A DNA stretch of 64,000 nt, from contig OV884012.1 of assembly GCA_930367205.1 (NCBI GenBank), forward strand, positions 36,161,520 through 36,225,519. The letters are read 5' to 3'. Positions 49,154-61,400 of the stretch are shown here, one piece after another. Source of the DNA: Acanthosoma haemorrhoidale (lineage: Eukaryota; Arthropoda; Insecta; Hemiptera; Acanthosomatidae). The notes beneath the pieces are model-generated. The model made no database searches and was not told where the DNA came from. It saw only the letters and a list, made by a program, of their open reading frames with translations. A program made the position numbers and the translations under genes. How positions within the stretch are numbered: position 1 is the first letter of the stretch; each line of letters opens with the position of its first letter.

Positions 49154-49339
49154 GTCTCCTCTTCTGATGGGGCTGCTGCTTGTTGGTCGGTCTCACTAAC
49201 AGGTATTTACTATTTGACTATTGATGTTGCCCTGGTCATCATCAAAACAGAGAGTGATACTGGAAGGAAAACATAATGGTTTCTAGTTTTGAAAAATATC
49301 AATGACTTATTAATAACTACTTCAATGTTTAAATCTGTC

Positions 49340-50090
49340 TCATTTCTGCAACTTGTCAATGCCCCTCAGAGTTGTGTACTCAGTCCCATCCTATTCCTAT
49401 TGCACTCGTTTGATATGCTTACTCATCCTTCAGCCTCCCTCTATGAATTGGCTGACAATGCAGCCATCCTCTCTTCCAATCTAGACTCCATCCTCTCTTC
49501 GTAAGTGTTGCTGGAACACCGTGCCCAGTGAATGCTGATATCTCTTATGTCACCTCATGCTCCAACGCTCATCCTGTTATTCAGTTTTGCTGTTCAACCA
49601 ACCTATTCCTGCTTAATCCCAGACCATCTGTCTAGGATTAATACTAGACAATCGATTCATATGGGGCCCTTATACCATCTACAAACGACTAGAAACTAAT
49701 AGACAATTCAAAATACTTCTTCACCTCATGGGCAATCATTCTAAAATAACTATAGGAAACTAGAGACTGATTTACACGATATTTCAACCTACTTGGTCCT
49801 ACGGAATTGAAGTCTGGGGGAGTGCCGAGCCCTCTAATATTCTTCCCATCCAGTCCCTGGAATCCAGAATCCTCCACAATTTAGTTAATTCTTCTATATC
49901 AACAACCTTACCCTTCACACTGACCTCAACATCCATCCTATTCATTCAAGATCACCACACGCCACCAGAACTTCCATTCCAACCTCCCCGGCCATCCTAA
50001 TCGTATGTATACTTTCATCCCCAGCAACTCAAGGCGGAAGTGGCATCGTTCCTCCTCCAACTAACATTTTGTTCATTGTGGTGACTACTA
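49340..50090 (+). pseudogene. Jockey-like LINE reverse-transcriptase remnant, opposite orientation
   Basis: The plus strand reads CVLSPILFLLHSFDMLTHPS, the RT 'GSVLSPxLF' block, then ELADNAAILSSNLDSILSS. There the canonical FADD is LADN, so a catalytic Asp is lost. In shifted frames GLILDNRFIWGPY, LLHLMGNHSKITIGN, TWSYGIEVWGSA and NILPIQSLESRIL follow, in the order found in jockey ORF2. It begins about 130 bases beyond the target duplication of the previous LINE and points the other way, so it is a separate, older insertion. Confidence 0.75.
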
Positions 50091-50404
50091 ATGTGATGGG
50101 CATGGATTCTCTGGATACAAAAATGACTGTTGCTGCTTTTCTTGTTGATTAATCAAACCATGGTTCCTATTAGAATGCCCAATAATAAAATTGTTAAAAC
50201 AAACAACACTATTTGTAAAAACTAAAGTATTTACAATTGATAATATTTAAAAGGAAACTAATCAATCATTGAATAAAGAATGACTCACTAATAAAATAAA
50301 GGTATAAAAAAGTGGAGCATGAAGTGTATTTATATTTTATTCAAAGCCATGTCAGTGTTATATAACTGTTTACCTGATCAGGGAATGTTTTAAAAATATA
50401 TATA

Positions 50405-51035
50405 TTGTTGTGATATTTAGACGTTGTGAGTTTGTGATGTTACCTTTGATATAAACTCGAAATTAGCGGGCGTAAATGAACGGTAAACGACCTGAGGATC
50501 CCGGTTCGTGAATGAATGAACATTATTTGTTGCCGTTACATCTAATATTAATAGTTATCATATAAATAAAATCAAGACATAAATATTTTAATATTGGATT
50601 TGTTAACTTTAAAATAAAAAAAGTTAATAATATCTGAGACAACTGGCCTTGGAAAATAAGAAAGTTAAAAAATCAAGAAGACATTGGAAAGGCATAAGAA
50701 CGACAAGACCGTGGTAAAAGCTTTTTTTCATTTTGACCCGCCCAAGAGACAGGAAGGTGTGAAGAGATGCTGGAGAGAGCAGTGGACGTGTACTAGACGA
50801 CAACGAAGTTATGGCAACCACGCTCTGCTACCAAGAAACCAGAAGAATTCGCCGAAAGACGTAATTTAGTAAATCTGGCCAGTCGCGATTATATTAAGGT
50901 AAATTTTAAGTTTAGTTTCTAACTTTGTACTTTTATCACGTACGTGCTTATATGTATATTAACCACATGAATCAATTTGTAAAATCTAATTTTCCTTTTG
51001 TCAGAGATTCTTTTTTTATATTAACAGAACCTTTA
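50405..51035 (+). repeat. Long LTR-like repeat, copy C1
   Basis: The block begins TGTTGTGATATTT and ends ATTAACAGAAC. It matches 62528-63208 in the same orientation over its whole length with indels. Shared strings include GATATAAACTCGAAATTAGC, ATATTAATAG-like AT blocks, a purine-rich middle and TTCCTTTTGNCAGA near the end. TG...CA ends suggest a solo LTR, but I find no clear target duplication or primer-binding site. No convincing protein is encoded. Confidence 0.6.
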
Positions 51036-53396
51036 TAAAACCTCAGATTAATAAAAAATATAAACAATAAAGATAAAAAACGTAATAATATTGATTATAT
51101 TATAATTAGATTTAAATGTGGAGTCTAGTATGATAGTTAAACATGAAGATAGAGGGCAGATAGTCACGTAATATAGAGAAAAAAAAAATATTAATTCACA
51201 TATTTTGCCTTACAATATTCATGCTTCAAACACGTAAATGTTTCTTACTACTTTATAACATCTACCCCCATCACTCACTTACTTACTCATGCTCTTCACT
51301 GATATAAACTTTTCCTTGTTTACCAATAATCATAGGAAAACATCCAATAGGAAATTGAGAGTAATAAAAGCCATAAAAAAACAGATGGAGACTAGCGAGT
51401 ATGTTTTTATTAAAAATAGTATTAACATCAATTCACAATTTAAAAAACACACATTTTTTGTTGTTTCTATTAAGCGTGAAACAAATAATTTGTATGTTTT
51501 AAATAATAAATAAATATTAAAATTACACGAAATAACAGAGCAACTGCAGAGAGAAAAAAAGGAAGTGTAAAAGTTTTTAATTTAAAATCTTAAATATTTG
51601 TTTTTTTCCTATTGTTTCTTATCACGCCAACAGGCATTTCAATGTTTAAAAATTAAATGACTGGTAATTTGAAGGCAAATTATACTCACACTGTGTAGAA
51701 GCACATAATACATATATATCAAAAAAAAATTACATAAATATCAAAAAGTGTGTTTTCAGTAATCACAGTAAGACTAGGCCTAAATTTTCTTTGTTTGGTT
51801 TTACTGTCAAAAACCTTAATTAAATTAGGATCAGACATCATAGCTTATAAAGAGACAATTGAAAATATTTCATGTGTATAAATAAATCAACATTATTTGA
51901 TAACATATTAGTATTTGTAGTTATTATATAATTTCACTGTTACTCTTGTGATTTGAAGCTTCATATCATAAAGCTATAACCACTAACATTTTTTAGGTTT
52001 TTAACTTTCTTAAATGTTATTTAGAAATAAAATAAATAAACTAAAAAGTTAAACTGCAACATGTTTTAGCAACAACTGCTTCATTACTGATTCTAGAATA
52101 ATATTTATCCTAAACATAAATAAGTAATTTTCCAGGAGCAAATTTTATTAGAAATGTAGATAAAATATCTCAATCAAAATATACATGCTTAAAAAACCAC
52201 TTGTGACTTTTATCATCTAAACTCAGCAAAAAATAAATAATACTTGCTGATTCAGTGTATTGCCACTGTTGTATCAAAGTGTCATAAGTCAGATTTTCCA
52301 AAAAATTCTTATTGAGGAGCAAAACTTGTATTTATTGTGTTATATAACTAGTAGTGACATCTGGCATTTTGTTTTTGATCAGTAACTTGCGTTTTATCAC
52401 CTAATCACAATCCAAAATTTGAGAGGAGATGTACCTAACAAATACAAGTTTTTTCATCAATAAGAATTTTTGGCAAATTTGACATACAACATTTTAACAT
52501 AGCAGTGACATTATATAAAGTATGGAAAAATTATTTTTGTGATTTACTTAAATTACAGTCTTTTAAGTACAGTTTAACAATTATATATTTAAACTTTGCT
52601 ATAAATAAAACAAAAACTAATAAGCATGATTGTTTCCATGCAACAAATAAGGTTTTACATGGGTCTAAAGTTAATTGACATATTTTAAATTGTAAATAAC
52701 CATTTAGAAACACATATTCATTTCATTATTATTAATAAGGACCTTCAAGAACAATAACACAGGTTCTTAGCCAAGTAAGTCGATTATACTTTAATTACGA
52801 TATAATAGTACAATTAAATTTTAATTTAGTGTAAGTTACTGTTAGAAAATTATTATTTCTCAATATAATATTCGAAAAAGCTAAGGACAAGGTAATTGTT
52901 CCTATTAAAACTTAATAGACATTCAAAGGATCAAAATGCCTTGATAGGTGTTGACTTGTTTCTTGACCTCTCTCTCTCTTTAATGCCTACAATGAGTATG
53001 GTTGGCAGTAGGAGCCACACACACTCCTTGTCAAATGTTGTAATTGAAACAGTTAGATGTATCTGTAATATAAATATGTAAATTTTTACTTCTGAATAAA
53101 GTCCTTGGAATGTTTATTAATATTCGATAACTAACAGGATAGTAGTATAAGATTTAAGACCGATTAGCAACTTTAGTGCTGGAATTATTTATTTCACTCT
53201 TTATCAATCTATCCATTCATTTCCTCTTATTAATTTTTTTTAAATTGAATCTGCTGCAACATACTTTTTTCATGTTTAGAAGTTTACAATTATTGGCATT
53301 TGATAGCTAGCTAATTCTTTCTTTTCTTTTTTTTCATCTACCTTACTCTATAAGTGAAGTGTTTTTATGGTTTAATTGCTGTTTGTGGGTTTAAAA
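51036..53396. other. AT-rich intergenic stretch
   Basis: I see no gene, RNA or transposon remnant. A-rich and T-rich runs are common. Confidence 0.45.
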
Positions 53397-53610
53397 TAAG
53401 TAAATAACATCCAATTTTGTCTTCCCACATGTTTGTATTTATATTTTACAAGCGCTTTGAGCACCTATACTGCTATTCTCAAGTGTTCATAACATAACTA
53501 ATATTAGGCAGCTATACTGCCACTTGAGAACGGCAGGATAGCTGCTCAAAGCGCTTGTAAATATAAATACAAACGTGTGGGAGGACAAAATTGGGCGTTA
53601 TTTACTAAAG
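53397..53610. mobile_element. Foldback (long inverted-repeat) element 1
   Basis: The left arm (53397-53485) reads AGTAAATAACATCCAATTTT... and the right arm (53521-53610) is its near-exact reverse complement (...AAAATTGGGCGTTATTTACT). Arms of about 88 bases differ at roughly ten sites and are separated by a loop of about 35 bases. Landmarks in both arms are ACAAGCGCTTTGAGCA and GTTTGTATTTATAT. It is non-coding and fits a foldback-type MITE or hairpin source. Confidence 0.85.
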
Positions 53611-55308
53611 TGGTTTTATCAGTGCTTGAACTCCTCAAAAAAAGTAAAAATACCATATTAATGCAAAGCCCTAATCACTGCTTATAATATTGTTTTTGTT
53701 GATACACTTATTTCAATAAATAAACTATAATTGATATTCTAGCAATTAGCTCTTCTGGAAACAAGCATTTCATCTTAAAACATCTCAGAAAGAATCATTG
53801 ATGGTATGAGGTTGAGAAAATGAGAGTAAATCAGAAGGCAAAGCCCGGACCATATGAGAGTGACATAAGCAATATATGATAGGTTTCTGCGTCCTCAAGA
53901 GCTCTGAACAAGTTTTGGGCCTTAAATGTCTGAACAAGTCTGTTGGATAATGGCCGCATATTATGAAGACCAACTTTAGGGACCACTTCTCTCCAAGGAA
54001 CACGTAAAAGCCAGGCTGATCGCTTGAAAACAACCAAGGAATGCCCCTGTTGAGTAGCTCACAGTATCTCGATGCCTTTTCAATAGCCTTAAGACCATAC
54101 AATGATACTTTCTGTGCTGTTTTGAGACATAACAATGAAAATGTCAATCATCAAGACAGTAATTGCAGAGGTTGCTTTTTCTTAACTGCAATTCAAAATT
54201 TCAATGATTTTGAATCCGATAACACTTCTCAACATAAAAAAAGTAGGTTTATGGCTGATTTTATTGAGACAAAATGAATAAGAGGGAATGGAGTGGAAAG
54301 ATCAATAAAAACAGATCAAAGGATTTCAACATTGGAGTTAGTAACCGTGCTTAATTTTCAAGACATGACGAAATCCTTGGCCTAAAATAAACATGACAGG
54401 CAAGGATTCCTGTTAGAAGTAGATATTTACAGAAATATATAATAGTTGAACTAGCCTTGACAGGAGTGAAGCTAAAAAAGTCTTAGAAATGAAAAGTTAT
54501 TCATTCACATTAAGAAACCTACAAATCTAAAAAGACGAGAGTGATTTTACATAAAAAATCTAATGGAAGCCTCGAAACAGAAGAATTTGTCCTTTATTTT
54601 CGAACTTTTAATGTTAATACTACTATTTAATTGTTTTTATTATATTCAGAAACCTGTTTATAATAATAGTTATGCATACTTGAAATAAGGAATGACCAAC
54701 AACACCTAAAATATATTAAACTCCTTGAAAATATAAAAAAATAATAACAGCTTATAAGGCAATCGTGCCACTTCTCAATTTTACAACCATTCATTTTGGT
54801 TAAATGCCCGATCAGAGAGCAATGATTATTTTTCAGTAAAAATATAGAATTTTTAACTCTATAACACTACTAACATTTAAATTTAAAATTCTTAAAATTT
54901 CACACCAAAAATTTTATATTTAGTTACTCAGGTATTTTAACAGCCAAATTAGAACAGAAAAATATTAATACAATATCGATCAATTTAAACAAAATAATTA
55001 TCACACTCCTCACAAGGAAGGGTTAACGTATAAATGCACAAACAGATTTAATTTGTCTTGCAACATTCAACATCTTATATCTATATACAAACATTATATA
55101 AGTCACAAGCACCAAGTAGGACACAAAATTAAAAAGTATCACATAGCTACGCCAGAGTGACAGATAAAAGAAACACTCACAAAATTATTATATAACTCTA
55201 TGTGAGATATAGAATAAAGAGAAAGAAAAACAAGAGCGAGGAAGCAGATCTATAATCACAGATAAATATTTGTTGGTAATGAGTTGATGGTAATATACAC
55301 CAGCCAGA
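53611..55308. other. Spacer downstream of Hsl
   Basis: The 3' UTR of Hsl (minus strand) should lie at the right end, but I cannot fix its end. Minus-strand frames at 53785-54147 are open but match nothing I recognise. Confidence 0.4.
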
Positions 55309-55428
55309 TCAGAGGCACTCTTCTGCTGCAATGGCGGGAGATGCATCAATCACGGGATCAGGCTCGTTGATTAGTTCGCTGATCCTCTTGGAGCATAGCT
55401 TGGAGCCTTCGTAAGCCTCATTGCTCAG
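55309..55428 (-). CDS. Hsl: Hsl last exon
   Basis: The acceptor is TTGTTACAG. The exon encodes [20 protein letters not shown] and a short acidic tail, then TGA (55311-55309). Confidence 0.9.
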   Translation of the reverse strand: MSNEAYEGSKLCSKRISELINEPDPVIDASPAIAAEECL

Positions 55429-58400
55429 CTGTAACAAGCCAAAGCCGAACAGCTATTCAACTAGTTGATACATAGATCAGTATCCTCCCAAAATTTTATT
55501 TTATTTTTTTTAATGAATAAAATTTGTTTACATCAGTATAAACTAAATTGTATTTTTTGAAACATTTATAAATGAAAAATATAAACATACAAAATTATCA
55601 TAAAAGAAATACTTATTGATGGCCTCTAGAGTTTCTAAAATACTTAATTTTCTTAGTTTAACCACCCCAACCACTGTAAATTACCTTTCCAACAACTAAG
55701 AAAAAAATACTATTGAACTAAAAAAAATACATTTGAAGAGCTGAAAAGGCAGTAATTCTATTGTTTGCTCCTAATACTTTATTTTTTGTATTATCTTTAA
55801 AATATGATTTCTGTTACTCCCTTATACTTTCCCTAACAATAGGGGGGAAAAAATCATAAATGTTCAAGCATGGGGGAAGTAAACTAATCAAGACCCTCTA
55901 AATCATCATCCTCACTATTTGCTCTGAGGAAACTATGCTGACTGCTTTGAAGAAACTATCATCTGAATAGGTGCCCAGTCCATAAGAAAGGTGATAAGCT
56001 AAAGTGTGCTAAGTTGAATGTGTTGTTGATGAATTATGCCCACACATCCACTATCTGGCGCTAGAGGCTGCAGCTGAGCGCTTTGCATTTGCCACAAATG
56101 AAAGTAAGTCCAAGCATATTGTATCAGAACAAGAACCCAGTCACCAAGGAACAAAGGTGACTTTTGATCAGTAACAATTTGATACCAAATGACAACCAGA
56201 TAACTTTGGAAAAGAAAAGAAGGATTATATCTGTCGATCACTACTCTACTTTGGGCTGCAACAACAACATTTACGCAGTCTTGTATCTTGGTGTGCCAAG
56301 ATTTTTTTTATAAGACTGATTTGCACAGTTCCTATATAAACTTTCAGAAACCTGGACAGCAACCAAAGCCAAGGAAAGGGACCTCAAAATATTCAAATAG
56401 TCAGAAAACTTGGAAGGCTGAGATGGGGAAACCAAGATTGATGACATGATCAAGTGAAAGAAATTACAGACAAATTTTCATAGATGGAAGAGTGGTAGAA
56501 CTGGAATGTGTCGCCAATGGCTCAAGAAAATTGGGATTTGACACTCAATGGACATTGAATCATGACTCATTAAAGATTACAGAAGATGACATGAGTACAG
56601 TCAAAAATACTCATAATTTGTGTTGTGATATGTACAAGATATTTAATGCCAACTGGACATACATCTATTATATGATGTACTTTTTCTTATTTTTTTAGAG
56701 AACTTATGAAATATTTTTACATTCTTAGGTAGTGGTGAATTATTCTCCAATTTTGCCACCTGGCTTCGGAACTGCTGAGTATTTACAGTGATTAGTTAGC
56801 AGTTAGTCGCACTATGAAGAGAAACTTTCTAACGATTCTGAGTAGTATCAATTATAAAAACTGAATATTTGTTAATTTACCATTGAAAAGTTGAGGAAGC
56901 CATGGCAGAGACCAGGTAAAATGTCCATGGAAGTAGGAACACCAAGCTTTTTCATCTTTTTTGCAAACATAATGCAGTCATCAAGAAATGGGTCCATATC
57001 TGTCGTCTATAATCAAATAGACTAGTCAAAAAGTTTCAAAGTTTTTATAAATATTATGTGATAAATAATAACCAATATTATTATTAACATAAAACATTAG
57101 TGATCCATTTAATAATCTTCCTCAAAAATAATAACTATCACATTTTACTTATTCTAAATAAAAACAAATAATAATATAAATATTATTTTCTTTTTTGATT
57201 ATCAAACAATAAGATAAAAAGTAATTTGTGTTTTTAACAATTTTTATATATGGTTACATATTAAATCATAGAATGGTGGTTAATTAAATAATGCATAAAA
57301 ATCATTATTTCAATGTGAATGGATTTAAAATAGTAATTTGAATCCTAGTGTTTTGGCAGTTTTTGTTTGTCTTTCAATTAAATTTGGAGTTAAATGAAGT
57401 TTAAAATTGAATACAAACTACAGTTGCTTACCAATATTTTAATAGGTGGGAAGTTCATCAAGATGGAATCCGAAGCATAGTACGGTGAGAAGTAAGGATC
57501 CTGTTTGAATTCCATCAACATGTCAAGAGGGAAAGGTAAATGTGGAGCCAATTCATCCTCCTGTAGTCTGTGACAGCAATGAGACAAATGTGTAATGCAA
57601 TTAATTAGTTTTAGAATGTTGGAATCAAGGTGAAACTTTTATGTAACATATTTATCATTATTTGTAACAATCCACCTAGCACGGAATCAGCTGGAGGAAT
57701 CCCCTGTACTTGATGGCTTGTTGTTGAACACCAGAACAGATATTGAAACAAAACAATATCACCTATACCGATTAACATTTTAGTAGTATTTAATAATGAA
57801 TTGTTTTAAATAAATTATTCAATGTATTTTGTAAATGAAAGGCCAATCAAATAAAAATGTAAATCAAAATCAATTATCTAGGTACAAACCTTAATGACTA
57901 GGAAATTGTGGAAATGTAAAGACACGAGAGAAGGGGATCCAAGATCCAGTAAATATACAAATGTATTCTAGGGCATGAGCCCCGTAAGAATAATAAAAAT
58001 CTCAATTATATAGGGCCACGGTCTGGCATACAGATACATATCACAATGTAGGTATAACATTTTACATGAATAACATAATATATAAAAGATACACAAGCTG
58101 TTACTGTAAGAGGTGTCGATTTTCGCATGTTGTTTATAAATAATGCAAAATAAACCCATAGTCCCCCAAAAAAATGATTAATTTGCAACAAACGGCCAAT
58201 CAAATAATGTAGGCATAATCTTGGTGATATTGGGATAACTCTCAAAATAGTCAGATATTAGTTGATTGTGAGGAAAGAAGAAATTTATAAAGCCGGGATT
58301 TGAAAACTGAGAAGGGAAGAATTTCAGATGGATGCAAGAACATCGATTTCTTGTATGTGCTTAGCTTACATTTTTTGGAACTCAGTACTTGTATCCATCC

Positions 58401-61400
58401 GTGATTCTTTCCTTCTCACTTGTCCTTTCCTCACAATCAACTAGTATCTGACTATTTTGAGAGTTATCCCAATATCATCAAGATTCTGCCTACAATATTT
58501 TATAGGCTACCTGTTGCAAATTAATCATTTTTTTTTGTTTGTTTATTTTATTATTATTCTGTAAGATTATTCTATTACAGTATCGGCTCAGGTTGATGAA
58601 AGACAGATGATAGATAAAATTTATCAATGGATATTGTTGCGACAGATCTTAGTGCGAGGTGGCTAGAGGATGGAATAAGATGCTCACTGCTTACCACATT
58701 TGGAGGACTCGTTGTATGTAGACATTTATAGCATCAATCAACTAATAAATCAGATGAAAATCTCACCTCTTTCTTTCATTAACCTAAGACAATATCACAA
58801 CATAAGACACTCCACTCCATCCACTCATATCAATACTAAGTATCTAAATAATTTTCTTTTCTTTGTTATCGGTGTCTATTATAGATAACTTTGCATGATT
58901 GTTTATATTCCTCATCCATAAAATAAAATATATTTGTGCCTATGAAAGGGATCAAGCCTGTGTAAATGCCACAAATGGTTTATTGAGGTGCAGCAGCGTT
59001 AACATATGGATTGTACCTCATAAACTCCATTCTGGTTTTCCAGACCACATTCACTATTTCTTAATGAATCTTTTTCATAGCATTCATAAATTTAATTCAT
59101 GGCAGTATAATTAATAAGGTACTAACTCAGCTTCATCACTGAAGGACTTTGATGGTGACAGGGCAGCCAATTTGGTCGAGAGTGAAGTGATCCAACGAGA
59201 AAGGACTCCAGTACTGTTGCTTCTGCTCATTAATTTTGGTTTTGAAGCTTCATCCTCTCCCTCACTTGCTACACAAAATAATGCAACGCTTATTAATATA
59301 AACTCACTAAAGTCACTTCAAACTATAGCACTGTTTATGGTATAGAAACTGTAAAAATATTTATATTTTTATCGCAAAATAAAATTATTTTTCAGAGTGG
59401 AACTTGACCCCACAAAGCTGGTGTGAAGTTCAGAGACTGACACTTGATTTGAAAACAAATTCAAGCCAATTTATGAATGGATGAATTATCAATAAATAAC
59501 TCACTGGTTGGGTCTTGATCGAGATTCTTATTTATGTGGCCGTTCTCATCAGGAGATTCAGAAGCCTTAGTAACACCACATTTAGAGATTTTCCGCCGCA
59601 GTTTGTTTTCGTTGGCCAAAGACTTGGCATAAACCTCAGATGAACATGTATATGCTTTGAGGACAGAAAACAAAAAGTATATTACAAAGTGTATAGAATG
59701 TAAAAAGAAATATAATGGATAAAAGAATAACATTGTTGCATCAACTTCTTCACCACAAATAAACAGAAGTTCCCCTTTTCTTGTACCAGAAAACACCTGC
59801 ATAAGTTTCCATATTGTAATAATGAAAACCTTGGGCATCAGTTAAAGAGGGGGAACTGGTTCACGACAGGGGAGCTCACTAGAGGGTGTGGATATAGCCC
59901 AGCCTCTGACCTGCCTGTATAAGCCCGAGATTTTTCCATTCATTCAGAACCTGATCTGAAGTGAACACTGCTCTATCTCTCTCTCTGCACTGGCGCTAGC
60001 TGCTCTACCAAGTAGAGCCTCTACCACGGTTTTCTTATTCAATTAACTCTACATCTCTCTTTCCTAACCTCGCTATGTTTTAGACCGGCGTTGTCAGACC
60101 CCACACCTTCCTAGTGGGATTCTATGCCTTTGTCTCACTAAAACTAGCACATACTTGGAAGGGACCACTTCCAGGCGGACGACAGTCTCTGGAGCCCTAC
60201 AAACTTTACCTAGTAGCGTCTCTTCCAGTGATCGAGTCTGCCGGTTCACACTCGCCTTTGGGTTTCGGACGGTTTTTGTCTACCCTTAGATATCAAGTGT
60301 GAATTTGTGGTCTTTGCAAGACCACATAAACTACCTATAATACCTGCCCTGTTCCTCTTCTCCTGAACATAGCACACTTACGGGGAACACCTTCTAAGAT
60401 CTTATGGAGTCAGTTCAATACGAATAAAGCTGACCACCAACTAGGCCGCCAGCAAAGGTCAAAGACCACAGGTTTACCCATTTTATCTCTTTCTTGACAT
60501 CTGTCGGACAGTGGCCAGGTCGTAGAGACTCAAGCCCACGGCAGGCGTTCCCCTCACAACCCAACAGACATCATTGAGTGTTTCATTTAAGTAGACTCTA
60601 TCTAAGAAGGAGTAAAAAAATCTGGTATTTTGACTGAAACTTACTTTGAACTTTTTAGTTACAACTTTTCAGATGCTGCAGTTTCAAGGCTAAGTAAGCA
60701 GGTATTTTTTTTACAGAATTAAGTAATTTTTTTGCCTTCACCTTTTAAGAAGAGGTTGATATTTTGAGGAGCAATGAATTAAAAAAGGAAATTAAAATAA
60801 TTTGTGGTCCAAGTGGTATTTTTATCTATTTACCGCACAGCTTCTTTTGAATGCTCATTCCTAGTCTGAGCTACAAATCTCTGGAGCTCCTTCAATATCC
60901 AACACTCTCTCAATAAGGACAATACATAGTATCTTGTTTTAGCCTTTACTTGTTATCCAGTTATGTAATAAAGTACAATTATTGAGGGGAAAACTGTCAT
61001 AAAACAAAATTGTCCCATAGGAGTCCTGTGGATGCGCAGGTGGTGTTTGTTGGTGTGAACTACTCTAGCGGGTTTCAGTAATCAGTACCTAAACCAGTGG
61101 GTTTGATTCATATTGTAGATTAAAATTGATATGTCATCAGATTAGAATGATTGTAAAAGAAAAGAATAAGTCCTAAAACAATATATATAGTTATTGTTAA
61201 TGTTGTTACCTTTTTATCAAGTAGAAATTTCATTTTCTTATTTTACAATATTCCTTAGATTCCACGTCTTATTAAATTTTAAAAATAAAACATATTCTAT
61301 TTTGTTACTGTTGAAACAGGCAAATTATTTTATTTAACTATAAGTACACTTTTGCTTATTTTATTATTTGTATAAGTATAGAATATTACGCAACTAAAGA

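Larger units (their letters stand above)
46350..49209 (-). mobile_element. LINE insertion with 12-bp target-site duplication
   Basis: The element is bounded by AACAGGTATTTA at 46350-46361 and again at 49198-49209. At the low-coordinate end it finishes in poly(A) (minus strand; T-rich at 46362-46379) preceded by CAATAAAGG, as expected for target-primed insertion. In 5' to 3' minus-strand order it carries an ORF1 tail, an AP-type endonuclease, a reverse transcriptase and a C-terminal region. It is 5'-truncated inside ORF1. The intact duplication and long readable frames suggest a fairly recent insertion compared with other LINE pieces here. The protein layout (EN then RT, no RNase H seen) suggests a jockey-like group. 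Confidence 0.9.

Noticed and set aside
53785..54147. 120-codon minus-strand open frame next to foldback 1
   Set aside because: No recognisable motif; an overlapping frame is also open, which suggests chance. Could be a very old gene remnant, but I cannot support it.
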